From Duganella sp. 1411 (GTDB lineage Bacteria > Pseudomonadota > Gammaproteobacteria > Burkholderiales > Burkholderiaceae_D): DNA of 64,000 nucleotides. The position numbers and the translations under genes were made by a program. The notes under the pieces were generated by a model. It saw nothing but the letters and a program-made list of their open reading frames with translations. It had not been told where the DNA came from and did no database searches. Below, piece by piece: positions 8,530-16,739 of this stretch. The stretch covers positions 1-64,000 of the forward strand of contig NZ_JAFICD010000010.1 of the NCBI RefSeq assembly GCF_017833525.1, given 5' to 3'. Positions within the stretch are counted from its first letter, which is position 1, and each line of letters starts with the position of its first letter.

Positions 8530-9759
8530 CTAGGCCGCCTTTAACGGGAAGCACCCGGGGCCGGACGCCTCGAACTGTTTATACGTGAGGATGAACTCCT
8601 GGTGTCCCAGCGCCTCCGAACAGCTCTGCGCGCCGTTGGCCACGCTCGCCACCAGCGCGACGATCTCGGCGCCGACCTGCTCCAGCGTCGCCTCGCCGTT
8701 GAGGATGCGGCCGGCGTTGACGTCCATGTCCTCGGCCAGGCGCTCGTAGGTGGCCGGGTTGGCGCACACCTTGATCACCGGCGCGATCGCCGAGCCGACC
8801 ACCGAGCCGCGCCCGGTGGTGAACAAGGTGAGGTGGGCACCGCAGGCGATCAGCTCCACGATCTCGGCGTTGTCCGAGATGTTGGGGAAGCCGAAGCGCA
8901 CCTCGCCGTCCGGCACCACGTCGAGCAGATACAGGCCGCCGCCGTCGGGCTGGTCGCCCGGCTTGAGGATGCCGCTGATCGGCGAGGCGCCGCTCTTGGC
9001 GTAGGCGCCCAGCGATTTTTCCTCCTGGGTGGTCAGGCCGCCGTCGGCGTTGCCGGGCGCGAAGCTGCCGTGCCCCAGCACCGTGTAATAGCGCGCCGCC
9101 TTGTTGACGCAGGCGACGATGGCCTCGCCCAGCTCCGGCGTGGCGGCGCGCCGCTTCATGTGGAACTCGCAGCCGACCAGCTCCCCCGTCTCCTCGAAGA
9201 TGCAGGCGGCGCCCGCCTCGACCAGCCGGTCGAAGGCCACGCCGACGGCCGGGTTGGCGGTGATGCCGCTGGTGCTGTCGGAGCCGCCGCAGATGGTGGC
9301 CACCACCAGTTCGTCGAGGCCCATCGGCACGCGCTGCTGCGGCGCCAGCGCCTCGCGCGCCCAGCGCACCCATTCGATGCCGTCGGCCACGCTGGCGCGG
9401 GTGCCGCGGTTCTGCTGGATGGTCAGCGTGTGCACCGGCCGGCCGCTGGCGGCGGCCTCCTCCTCGAGCCCGCGCCGGTTGAAGCTCTCGCAGCCGAGCG
9501 AGACGATCAGCGCGGCACCGACGTTGGGGTGGGTCACCAGGCGCCGCATCATCTTGTCGGCGTAGTCGTTCGGATAGCAGCCGGGGAAGCCGATCAGGTG
9601 CACCTCTTCGCCATGGAAGGCGTTGACGATCAGGCGCGCCACGTGGTGCGCGCATTCGACGGTGTAGGCCACGACGACGACGTTGCGGATGCCCTTGCGG
9701 CCGTCGGCGCGCGGGTATCCGGTTAGCGCGGGCAGCGCGGGCAAAGAGGCAATGCTCAT
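8530..9759 (-). CDS. UxaA-family sugar-acid dehydratase, large (catalytic) part
   Basis: The 409-residue protein matches the C-terminal catalytic part of altronate/galactarate dehydratases: G-Y-x-R-x-D-G-R-x-G-x-R near the start, T-I-Q-Q-N-R-G-T near residues 113-120, and I-C-G-G-S-D-S-T-S-G near residues 155-164, which contains a cysteine usual for iron binding in this family. It pairs with the small SAF-domain gene immediately upstream, the two together replacing one UxaA polypeptide. No enolase-type L-fuconate dehydratase is encoded in the cluster, so this enzyme probably dehydrates L-fuconate to 2-keto-3-deoxy-L-fuconate. It could equally act on D-altronate made by the divergent operon. 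Confidence 0.85.
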   Translation of the reverse strand: MSIASLPALPALTGYPRADGRKGIRNVVVVAYTVECAHHVARLIVNAFHGEEVHLIGFPGCYPNDYADKMMRRLVTHPNVGAALIVSLGCESFNRRGLEEEAAASGRPVHTLTIQQNRGTRASVADGIEWVRWAREALAPQQRVPMGLDELVVATICGGSDSTSGITANPAVGVAFDRLVEAGAACIFEETGELVGCEFHMKRRAATPELGEAIVACVNKAARYYTVLGHGSFAPGNADGGLTTQEEKSLGAYAKSGASPISGILKPGDQPDGGGLYLLDVVPDGEVRFGFPNISDNAEIVELIACGAHLTLFTTGRGSVVGSAIAPVIKVCANPATYERLAEDMDVNAGRILNGEATLEQVGAEIVALVASVANGAQSCSEALGHQEFILTYKQFEASGPGCFPLKAA

Positions 9760-10085
9760 CAGTGGGTGCTCCCGATGAAGGAATGGCTGTCCGACGCCAA
9801 GGTGTAGGTCGGGATGTAGTCGCTGACCAGGTTGTGGGTGTGCAGCATGGCGCCGGGCGCGACGTCGGCCGTCACGGTGCCGATGATGGCGCCGTAACGC
9901 AGCACCTTGTCGCCGCGCTTGAGCGCGCCGCGCGCGACCTTGTAGCCCAGCGGGACCGCCTCGGGCAGCACGACGGGCGCGCCGTCGATCTCCAGCGACT
10001 CGCCGGCCGCCAGCGGCATGCGGGCGATCAGGCAGTTGTCATCGGGCGACATCAATAGCAGGCGTGGCGCCTGGGTGTTAGGCAT
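9759..10085 (-). CDS. UxaA-family dehydratase, small SAF-domain subunit
   Basis: The 108-residue protein resembles the N-terminal SAF domain of altronate dehydratase, with a G-Y-K-V-A motif, a K-R-G-D-K-V-L-R-Y-G stretch and a histidine pair in M-L-H-T-H-N. It is the first gene of the leftward operon and overlaps the large-subunit gene by one base (ATGA type), so the two parts should be made in equal amounts. The start at 10085 is favoured by a GGAGGGAAG ribosome-binding site; the frame stays open upstream into the promoter region but that part looks non-coding. Confidence 0.85.
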   Translation of the reverse strand: MPNTQAPRLLLMSPDDNCLIARMPLAAGESLEIDGAPVVLPEAVPLGYKVARGALKRGDKVLRYGAIIGTVTADVAPGAMLHTHNLVSDYIPTYTLASDSHSFIGSTH

Positions 10086-10205
10086 GGGTGCTTCCCTCCG
10101 GGTTGGCGCGGGGTTAAGTGTTTTCAATATATCGCAAACCGAGGCGGCGTTGGCAATAAATAAGCGAATCAATCAAAAACATAATCGAAAATACAAAATT
10201 TAACT

Positions 10206-10238
10206 TTGTGATGTACGCAATATATCCGATACAATCGG
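10206..10238 (+). promoter_or_regulatory. sigma-70-like promoter with palindromic operator in the divergent fucose intergenic region
   Basis: A TTGTGA (10206-10211), an 18-base spacer and TACAAT (10230-10235) form a reasonable promoter for the rightward operon. The -10 lies inside a perfect palindrome, CCGAT-ACA-ATCGG (10226-10238). A CAATATATC direct repeat occurs at about 10120 and again at about 10217. These are plausible binding sites for the GntR/FadR regulator encoded in the rightward operon. Binding is inference. Confidence 0.45.
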
Positions 10239-10266
10239 CAAACGCCAACCTCATTTGGAAAAAGCC

Positions 10267-11292
10267 ATGATGAAAACCGTTGTCTGTCCTTCCCCGGGCG
10301 CGTTGGAGCTGGTGGAGCGTCCCGTGCCGCAAGCGGGCGCCGGCGAGGTGCTGCTGCGCGTGCGCCGCATCGGACTGTGCGGCACCGACATGCACATCTT
10401 CCGTGGCACCCAGCCGTTCCTGCAGTATCCGCGCGTGATGGGACACGAACTGTCCGGCGAGGTGGTCACGGCGCCGGCGGGCGGCGAGCTTTCGCCCGGC
10501 GACCAGGTGTACGTGATGCCCTACCTGTCGTGCGGCGCCTGCGTCGCCTGCCGCCAGGGCAAGACCAACTGCTGCACCAACATCCAGGTGCTGGGCGTGC
10601 ACCGCGACGGCGGCATGGCCGAATACCTGGCGCTGCCGGCGCGCTTCGTGTTCAAGACCGACGGCATCTCGCTGGACGACGCGGCGATGCTGGAATTCCT
10701 CGCCATCGGCGCCCACGCGGTGCGCCGCGGCGGCGTGCGGCCCGGCCACAACGTGCTGGTGGTCGGCGCCGGCCCGATCGGCATCGCCGTCGCCCTGTTC
10801 GCCCGCCTCAAGGGCGGCAACGTGACGGTGCTCGACCCGCGCGAGGACCGCCTGGCGTTTTGCCGCACCGCGCTCGGCATCGAACAGACGGTGCGCGTGG
10901 ACGAACATGCCAAGGACAGCGACAAGGCGGCGCTGTCGGCGCTGAGCGGCGGCGAATTCTTCGACGTCGTGTTCGACGCCACCGGCAACGTCAAGGCGAT
11001 GGAGCGCGGCCTGGAATTCGTCGCCCACGGCGGCACCTACGTGCTGGTGTCGATCGTGCTCGACCGCATCTCCTTCGCCGACCCGGAGTTCCACAAGCGC
11101 GAGACCAGCCTGCTGGGCAGCCGCAACGCCACCGCCGAGGACTTCCGCGAGGTGCTGGCGGCGATGAAGGCGGGCCAGGTGCCCACCGGCCTGATGAACA
11201 CGCACCGCACCACCCTTGCCGAATTCGTCGACGTGCTGCCGCGCTGGATGGACCCGGCCGCCGGCGTCATCAAAGCCATCGTCGAGGTGTAG
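10267..11292 (+). CDS. zinc-dependent dehydrogenase, L-galactonate 5-dehydrogenase (LgoD)-like
   Basis: This is a 341-residue medium-chain dehydrogenase. It has G-L-C-G-T-D-M-H with the catalytic zinc cysteine near residue 37, G-H-E near residue 59, a structural-zinc cysteine cluster (C-G-A-C-V-A-C-R-Q-G-K-T-N-C-C) and the Rossmann G-A-G-P-I-G. From memory it resembles E. coli LgoD/YjjN closely along its length, including G-V-H-R-D-G-G and S-R-N-A-T. LgoD oxidises L-galactonate to D-tagaturonate. The next gene is a tagaturonate-reductase-like enzyme, which fits. L-galactonate is the 6-hydroxy analogue of L-fuconate, so dual use is possible. ATG 10267 was chosen over an upstream TTG because GGAAAAA precedes it. 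Confidence 0.8.
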   Translation: MMKTVVCPSPGALELVERPVPQAGAGEVLLRVRRIGLCGTDMHIFRGTQPFLQYPRVMGHELSGEVVTAPAGGELSPGDQVYVMPYLSCGACVACRQGKTNCCTNIQVLGVHRDGGMAEYLALPARFVFKTDGISLDDAAMLEFLAIGAHAVRRGGVRPGHNVLVVGAGPIGIAVALFARLKGGNVTVLDPREDRLAFCRTALGIEQTVRVDEHAKDSDKAALSALSGGEFFDVVFDATGNVKAMERGLEFVAHGGTYVLVSIVLDRISFADPEFHKRETSLLGSRNATAEDFREVLAAMKAGQVPTGLMNTHRTTLAEFVDVLPRWMDPAAGVIKAIVEV

Positions 11293-12417
11293 ATGACTGT
11301 CCCGATCCTGCAATTCGGCACCAGCCGCTTCCTGCAGGCGCACGTGGACCTGTTCATCCACGAAGCGCTGCAACAGGGGCAGGCGCTGGGCCGCATCGCC
11401 GTGGTGCAAACCACCGGCAACGCCGCCAGCGCGCGCAGGGTGGAAGCCTTCAACGCGCCGGGCGGCTACCCGGTGCGCATCCGCGGCCTGGCCGACGGCG
11501 CGGCGGTCGAGCGCGAACACCGGGTCACCGCGATCGCGGCGGCGCTGCGCGCGGACCGCGACTGGGCCGCGATCGTCGAACTGGCCGCCACGTCGGTACA
11601 AGTGATCGTCTCGAACACCGGCGACCGTGGCTACGAACTGTCCGAGCATGACGCACCCGCGTTGCTGAACGCGGCGACGGCGCCGCGCGGTTTCCCCGCC
11701 AAGCTGCTGGTGTTGCTGCACCGGCGCTACCTGCGCGGCGCGGCGCCGCTGACGCTGTACCCGTGCGAACTGGTGGCCAACAACGGCACCGTGCTGCGCG
11801 ACGTGGTGCGCAAGCTGGCCCGCGACTGGGGGCTCGACAGCGGCTTCATCGCGTATCTGGGCAATGGCTGCGTATGGGTCAACTCGCTGGTCGACCGCAT
11901 CGTCTCCGAAGCGATCGAGCCGGCCGGCGCGGTCGCCGAGCCGTACGCCATCTGGGTGATCGAAGCGAAAAAGAAGATGGTGCTACCCTGCTCCCATCCG
12001 CAGATCGTCGTCACCGACCAATTGGAGCCGTACGAGCGGCGCAAGCTGTTCCTGCTCAACCTGGGCCACACCTTCCTGGCCGAGCACTGGCTGCAGCACC
12101 AGCGGCCCGCCGACGAGACGGTGCTGCAGGCGATGTCCCATCCCCGGCTGCGCGCGGAGCTCGAGGCGCTGTGGGAGGAAGAGGTGCTGCCGGTGTTCGA
12201 CGCGCTCGGCGAGGCCGATGCCGCCCGGGCCTACCTGGCGCAGGTGCGCGACCGCTTGTGCAATCCGTTCCTGGCGCACCGGCTGGCGGACATCGCCCAG
12301 AACCACGAGCAAAAGAAGCTGCGCCGCCTGCGGCCGGTGGTGGCGCTGGCCAACGAGCTGCAATTGCCGCTGGCGCAACCGCGCCTGCGCGCGGCGCTGA
12401 AACTGGCGGCGGCATGA
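11293..12417 (+). CDS. mannitol dehydrogenase-family oxidoreductase, tagaturonate reductase-like
   Basis: The 374-residue protein begins with I-L-Q-F-G-T-S-R-F-L-Q-A-H-V-D, the N-terminal dinucleotide-binding signature of the UxaB/UxuB/mannitol dehydrogenase family. It continues with S-N-T-G-D-R-G-Y and a helical C-terminal domain. UxaB reduces D-tagaturonate to D-altronate with NADH. Directly after an LgoD-like gene and facing a UxaA-type dehydratase, this is the natural middle step of an L-galactonate to 2-keto-3-deoxygluconate route. At 374 residues it is shorter than E. coli UxaB (about 480), so the substrate could differ. It follows the upstream stop codon directly and overlaps the next gene by four bases. 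Confidence 0.75.
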   Translation: MTVPILQFGTSRFLQAHVDLFIHEALQQGQALGRIAVVQTTGNAASARRVEAFNAPGGYPVRIRGLADGAAVEREHRVTAIAAALRADRDWAAIVELAATSVQVIVSNTGDRGYELSEHDAPALLNAATAPRGFPAKLLVLLHRRYLRGAAPLTLYPCELVANNGTVLRDVVRKLARDWGLDSGFIAYLGNGCVWVNSLVDRIVSEAIEPAGAVAEPYAIWVIEAKKKMVLPCSHPQIVVTDQLEPYERRKLFLLNLGHTFLAEHWLQHQRPADETVLQAMSHPRLRAELEALWEEEVLPVFDALGEADAARAYLAQVRDRLCNPFLAHRLADIAQNHEQKKLRRLRPVVALANELQLPLAQPRLRAALKLAAA

Positions 12418-13280
12418 GCGCGCGCGATCCCGTGCGGGCCGGCCGCGTCGACGCCCACCAGCATTTCTGGCAACTGGCCGCGCGCGCGGGCGCGTGGCCG
12501 CCGCCGGAGCTGAGCGCCATCCACCGCGATTTCGGCCCGGACGACCTGGCGCCGCTGCTGGCGCGCCATGGCATCGGCGCCACGGTACTGGTGCAATCGC
12601 TGCCCGGCGAGGCCGACACCCGCTTCATGCTGGAGCTGGCGCAGCGCCACAGCTTCATCGCCGCCGTGGTGGGCTGGGTCGACCTGAAGGCGCCCGACGC
12701 GCCGCGCCGCATCGCCACCATGGCCGCCCACCCCAGGCTGCGCGGCCTGCGGCCCATGCTGCAGGATCTGGACGACGACGGCTGGATCGACGATCCCGCG
12801 CTGGCGCCGGCGGTCGAGGCCATGCTGCGCCACGGCCTGTGCTTCGACGCGCTGGTGCTGCCGCGCCATCTGCCCGCGCTGCTGGCGTTCGCGCGCCGCC
12901 ATCCGGAGCTGCCGATCGTGATCGACCACCTGGCCAAGCCTGCCATGGGCGCCGTCGCCGACGCCCGCTGGCTGCGCGACATGGCGCTGCTGGCGGCGCT
13001 ACCGCGGGTGGAATGCAAGCTGTCCGGCATGGTCACCGAGGCGGGTCTTGGCTGGACGGTGGCGCAACTGGCGCCGTATGCGCGCCATGTGCTGGAGGTG
13101 TTCGGGCCGGAGCGCGTGATGTGGGGCAGCGACTGGCCGGTGCTGCGGCTGGCCGCCGACTATGCGGACTGGGTCGAGGCCAGCGAGGCGCTGCTGGCGC
13201 ATCTGTCCCCGGCGCAGCGGGACGCAGTGTTCGGATTGAACGCCACACGCTTCTACGGCATCGCGCGGGGGGCGGCATGA
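12414..13280 (+). CDS. amidohydrolase, probable L-fuconolactonase
   Basis: This is a 288-residue amidohydrolase of the TIM-barrel-fold lactonase group. The N-terminal metal site D-A-H-Q-H-F-W is at about residues 13-19, V-I-D-H-L-A-K-P occurs mid-protein and W-G-S-D-W-P-V near residue 240. These match the fuconolactonase/2-pyrone-4,6-dicarboxylate lactonase set. It would open L-fucono-lactone made by the fucose dehydrogenase to L-fuconate. The ATG overlaps the previous stop (ATGA), and the gene overlaps gntR in the same way, so all four rightward genes form one tight operon. Confidence 0.85.
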   Translation: MSARDPVRAGRVDAHQHFWQLAARAGAWPPPELSAIHRDFGPDDLAPLLARHGIGATVLVQSLPGEADTRFMLELAQRHSFIAAVVGWVDLKAPDAPRRIATMAAHPRLRGLRPMLQDLDDDGWIDDPALAPAVEAMLRHGLCFDALVLPRHLPALLAFARRHPELPIVIDHLAKPAMGAVADARWLRDMALLAALPRVECKLSGMVTEAGLGWTVAQLAPYARHVLEVFGPERVMWGSDWPVLRLAADYADWVEASEALLAHLSPAQRDAVFGLNATRFYGIARGAA

Positions 13281-13978
13281 ACGGTTTTCAGCCGCAGGCG
13301 GCGCGCCAGCCCGAACCGCGCATGTACCGCGTGGTGGCCGAGCGGATACAGGAGCTGATCCGGGAACAGCACCTGGCGCCCGGCGCGCGCCTGCCCGCCG
13401 AGCGCGAACTGGCCGCGTCGCTGCGCGTCAGCCGCGCCTCGCTGCGCGAAGGGCTGATCGCGCTGGAGCTGGGCGGCGTGGTCGAAGTGCGCGGCGGCTC
13501 CGGCGTGTACGTCTGCGAGCCGGCCGCGTCGCCGGCGGCGCTGCCCGAAGCGGGACCGGGGCCGTTCGAGGTGCTGTCGGCGCGCGGCGTGATCGAGACC
13601 GAGGTGGCGGCGATGGCGGCGAAGAACGCCTCGCCCGCCGCGCTGGACGCCATCGACGCGGCCTTGCGCGAGATGGAGCGCAGCCATGAGGACCGCTCCA
13701 GCAACGAGCTGGCGGACCGCGAGTTCCACCTCGCGATCGCGCGCGCGACCGGCAACACGGCGCTGGTTGGCGTCATCGACTACCTGTGGCGCCAGCGCAG
13801 CAGCCTGTGGCACCGGCTCAAGGAGCACTACCGCACCGAGGAGCTGCGCATGTCGACCTTGCTGGACCACCGGACGATTTTCGCCGCCATCGCCGCGCGC
13901 GACGCATCCGGCGCGCGCAAGGCCATGCGCATCCACCTGGCGCGCGTCACGCGCACGTTCGCCGGCGGCGGCGCGTGA
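13277..13978 (+). CDS. GntR-family (FadR/FCD subfamily) transcriptional regulator
   Basis: The 233-residue protein has an N-terminal winged helix (about residues 15-80; L-P-A-E-R-E-L-A-A-S-L-R-V-S-R-A-S-L-R-E is the recognition part) and a helical FCD effector domain. That domain carries D...E-F-H-L-A-I-A-R-A-T-G-N near residues 150-162 and two later histidines that usually bind metal and a small acid. It most likely represses the two fucose operons and responds to a pathway acid such as L-fuconate or 2-keto-3-deoxy-L-fuconate. It is the last gene of the rightward operon and so would be autoregulated. A methionine at 13322 is an alternative start, but 13277 is coupled to the upstream stop. 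Confidence 0.85.
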   Translation: MNGFQPQAARQPEPRMYRVVAERIQELIREQHLAPGARLPAERELAASLRVSRASLREGLIALELGGVVEVRGGSGVYVCEPAASPAALPEAGPGPFEVLSARGVIETEVAAMAAKNASPAALDAIDAALREMERSHEDRSSNELADREFHLAIARATGNTALVGVIDYLWRQRSSLWHRLKEHYRTEELRMSTLLDHRTIFAAIAARDASGARKAMRIHLARVTRTFAGGGA

Positions 13979-14009
13979 ATACCCTGTCGTTTAAGCCGCC
14001 GGCGGAGCC

Positions 14010-14042
14010 TGGCGGATTACGCTTCGCTAATCCGCCCTACGT
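14010..14042 (+). repeat. REP-like palindromic repeat, copy 1
   Basis: The core TGGCGGATTACGC and TAATCCGCCCTACG form an imperfect palindrome. It lies in inverted orientation to copy 2, 46 bases away; the pair can fold as one long hairpin after the gntR gene and may act as a terminator. Confidence 0.75.
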
Positions 14043-14088
14043 GGTTCAGAAATATCCGGTCATGGCATTGTTCGCAAACCACGGTTGC

Positions 14089-14125
14089 ACGTAGGGCGGA
14101 TTAGCCGGAACGGCGTAATCCGCCA
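14089..14125 (-). repeat. REP-like palindromic repeat, copy 2
   Basis: It is the inverted partner of 14010-14042, beginning ACGTAGGGCGGATTAGC and ending GTAATCCGCCA. The same unit is seen again at 42358-42390. Confidence 0.75.
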
Positions 14126-14152
14126 AGAGCCGCCAATAACTCGTCAACAAGG

Positions 14153-14440
14153 TTACAGCAACTGATTCAACTTGGTGATCTTGATGTCGGCCACCTCGCC
14201 GATGGCCCTGACCAGCTCCAGGAAATGCGGCGTGGCTTCGTGCCGCGCATTCGCCTCGGCGTCCGCCCACGCTTCGAGCATGACGAAGGTGGCCGGATCG
14301 CCCAGGTCCTGATGCAGGTCGTAGCGGATGCAGCCCGCCTCCGCGCGGCTCGGCGGCACGATTTGGTCCAGCGCCGAACGCACCAGCAGCTCGGAACCCG
14401 GATGGGCGGTAATGGTCGCGACGATGATCAGTTCTGACAT
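14153..14440 (-). CDS. ABM-domain protein, putative quinol monooxygenase (YgiN-like)
   Basis: This 95-residue protein is one antibiotic-biosynthesis-monooxygenase fold: I-I-V-A-T-I-T-A-H-P-G near the N terminus, G-C-I-R-Y-D-L-H-Q-D in the middle, F-V-M-L-E-A-W, then H-F-L-E-L near the C terminus. Such small dimeric proteins bind quinones or other small molecules; many are uncharacterised. It is transcribed towards the REP pair and divergently from the beta-galactosidase gene, so it could share that regulatory region. A link to sugar metabolism is only positional. Confidence 0.75.
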   Translation of the reverse strand: MSELIIVATITAHPGSELLVRSALDQIVPPSRAEAGCIRYDLHQDLGDPATFVMLEAWADAEANARHEATPHFLELVRAIGEVADIKITKLNQLL

Positions 14441-14556
14441 GATTTATCCTGTGGAAATGTTTAAACTCCTATAATTGGGGCATTAGGCCAAATGAAAAGG
14501 CCCCGCTTCGGCCATCGGCAAAATACCGCGCGGCCGATTTCCGTGGTACCCTTTTG

Positions 14557-14570
14557 TGTTATCGATAACA
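14557..14570. promoter_or_regulatory. LacI-type palindromic operator upstream of the beta-galactosidase gene
   Basis: TGTTATCGATAACA is a perfect 14-base palindrome ending 16 bases before the GH42 start codon. Its shape (TGTTA....TAACA with a central CG) is that of LacI/GalR-family operators. At this position a bound repressor would block initiation or early elongation. No LacI-family gene is present in the window, so the regulator must lie elsewhere. Confidence 0.5.
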
Positions 14571-14586
14571 AATAGACGGAGACTGA

Positions 14587-16686
14587 ATGGCGAACCTGGG
14601 AAGAATCATGCGGGGAGCGGTCGCCGCCGCCGCGCTGGCGTGGTCGCAAGGGAGCGCGCTGGCCGCGCCCCGCTTGCCCGACACCGTGCTGTTCGGCGTC
14701 GCCTACTACGACGAGTACACGCCGGTCGACCGCATCGACGAGGACGCGCGCATGATGAAGGCGGCCGGCATCAGCGTCGTGCGCATCGCCGAATCCACCT
14801 GGGGCACGCTGGAACGCAGCGAGGGCGTGTTCGACTTCACCCACGTCGACCGCATGCTCGCCGCCTTCGACAAAGCCGGCATCAAGGTCATCGTCGGCAC
14901 CCCGACCTACGCGATCCCCACCTGGCTGGCGCGCCAGCATCCCGAAGTATTGGTGAGCACGCCCAAAGGCCGCGCCGACTACGGCCCGCGGCAGAACATG
15001 GACATCACCAATCCGGACTTCCGCCGCGCCGCCGAACGGGTGATCGTCAAGCTGATCGACCATGTGAAGGACCATCCCGCCGTCATCGGCTACCAGGTCG
15101 ACAACGAGACCAAGGCCTACTTCACCAGCGGGCCGAACGTGCAAGCGGCCTTCGTCGCGGCCATGCGCAAGCAGTTCCCCGACCTGGCGCAACTCAATAA
15201 AGCCTTTGGCCTCGATTACTGGAGCAACCGCATCAACAGCTGGGAGGACTTCCCGTCCGTCAACGGCTCCATCAACGCCAGCCTCTCCAACGCCTTCGCC
15301 GAGTTCCAGCGCGGCCTGGTCACCGACTACCTGGCCTGGCAGGCCGGCCTGGTGCGGGCGCACGCCCGGCCGGACCAGTTCATCACGCAGAACTTCGACC
15401 TGGGCTGGAAGGACCACTCGTACGGCGTGCAGCCCGAGGTCAACCACTGGGAGGCCGCCAAGCCGCTGGACATCGCCGGCGTCGACATCTACCACCCCAG
15501 CCAGGACCAGCTGACCGGCACCGAGATCGCTTTCGGCGGCGACCTGACGCGCTCGCTGCGCAACGGCCAGAACTACCTGGTGATGGAGACCCAGGCGCAG
15601 GGCTTCCCGCACTGGACGCCCTACCCGGGCCAATTGCGCCTGCAGGCGTTCAGCCACCTGGCCAGCGGCGCCAACATGGTCGCCTACTGGCACTGGGCCA
15701 CCACCGCCAACGCCATCGAAACCTACTGGCGCGGCGTGCTGTCGCAGGATTACCAGCCCAACGAGGTGTACGCCGAGGCGGCGACGATCGGCGCCGACCT
15801 GCGCCGGTTGGGACCGAAGCTGGTCAACCTGCGCAAGAAAAACCAGGTCGCGCTATACGTCAGCAACACCGCGCAGGCCGGCTTCGATGCCTTCAAAGTC
15901 AACGCCGAGGGCAAGTCGATCGGCTACAACCAGGCCGTGCGCCCCTATTACGACGCGCTGTACCGGATGAACATCGAGGCCGACATCCTGTCGCCGTCGT
16001 CCACGGCCGCGCTGTCGGACTACAAGCTGATCGTGGTGCCGTCGCTGTACGCGGCCAGCGACGCCGAGATCGCCCGGCTCAACGCCTACGCCAAGGCCGG
16101 CGGCCGCGTGCTGTACACCTTCCGCAGCGGCTTCTCGGACGAGCACACCAAGGTGCGCTACGCGCTGCAGCCGGGCGCCATCAGCGAGGCGGCCGGGGTG
16201 CGCTACAGCCAGTTCACCAACCCGGCCGGCGTGACGCTGGACGGCGATCCGTTCGGCGTCGGCAAGCAGGACAACCAGGCCCGCTGGTGGATGGAGTTCC
16301 TGACGCCGACCACCGCCAAGGTGCTGGCGCGCTACAAGCATCCGTCGTGGCCCGGCTACGCCGCCGTCACGCGCAACGCCTACGGCAGCGGCGAGGTGAC
16401 GTACGTCGGCTTCATGCCGAGCGACGCGGTGATCGAAAAAATCGTCGCGCAACAGGTCGCGCGCGCCGGCATCGCGTTGCCGAAGGCGCGCTATCCGCTC
16501 ATCGTCCGCGGCGGCACGCTACAGAACGGCAACCGGGTGCGTTACTTGCTAAACTATTCAGCCAAGCCGCAGCGCCTGGCCTATGGCGACGCGGGCGGCA
16601 CGGAACTGCTGTCGGGACGGCCGGTGCGGCGCGGGCAGACGCTCGAGCTCAAGCCCTGGGGCGTGGCGATCGTCGAGGAACACTGA
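14587..16686 (+). CDS. secreted beta-galactosidase, GH42
   Basis: The 699-residue protein has a signal peptide (A-A-A-A-L-A-W-S-Q-G-S-A-L-A-A) followed by a GH42 catalytic barrel (L-F-G-V-A-Y-Y-D-E-Y, then T-P-T-Y-A-I-P-T-W-L). The acid/base Glu is in Y-Q-V-D-N-E-T near residue 179 and the nucleophile Glu in V-M-E-T-Q near residue 337. The middle trimerisation domain and small C-terminal beta domain of the family follow. Export is less common for GH42 than cytoplasmic location and suggests attack on galactosylated polysaccharides or oligosaccharides outside the cytoplasm. Proximity to the fucose cluster is consistent with a fucosylated galactan or xyloglucan side chain as nutrient, but that is inference. 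Confidence 0.88.
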   Translation: MANLGRIMRGAVAAAALAWSQGSALAAPRLPDTVLFGVAYYDEYTPVDRIDEDARMMKAAGISVVRIAESTWGTLERSEGVFDFTHVDRMLAAFDKAGIKVIVGTPTYAIPTWLARQHPEVLVSTPKGRADYGPRQNMDITNPDFRRAAERVIVKLIDHVKDHPAVIGYQVDNETKAYFTSGPNVQAAFVAAMRKQFPDLAQLNKAFGLDYWSNRINSWEDFPSVNGSINASLSNAFAEFQRGLVTDYLAWQAGLVRAHARPDQFITQNFDLGWKDHSYGVQPEVNHWEAAKPLDIAGVDIYHPSQDQLTGTEIAFGGDLTRSLRNGQNYLVMETQAQGFPHWTPYPGQLRLQAFSHLASGANMVAYWHWATTANAIETYWRGVLSQDYQPNEVYAEAATIGADLRRLGPKLVNLRKKNQVALYVSNTAQAGFDAFKVNAEGKSIGYNQAVRPYYDALYRMNIEADILSPSSTAALSDYKLIVVPSLYAASDAEIARLNAYAKAGGRVLYTFRSGFSDEHTKVRYALQPGAISEAAGVRYSQFTNPAGVTLDGDPFGVGKQDNQARWWMEFLTPTTAKVLARYKHPSWPGYAAVTRNAYGSGEVTYVGFMPSDAVIEKIVAQQVARAGIALPKARYPLIVRGGTLQNGNRVRYLLNYSAKPQRLAYGDAGGTELLSGRPVRRGQTLELKPWGVAIVEEH

Positions 16687-16739
16687 CGCCGCCGCGCAGT
16701 GCCGGCCGCCATCCACGCAACGACTTTCGAGGAGCACAC

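Noticed and set aside
10114..11721. Long minus-strand frame opposite the LgoD-like and UxaB-like genes
   Set aside because: The plus strand encodes well-conserved dehydrogenases; the minus frame is His/Ala/Arg low complexity.
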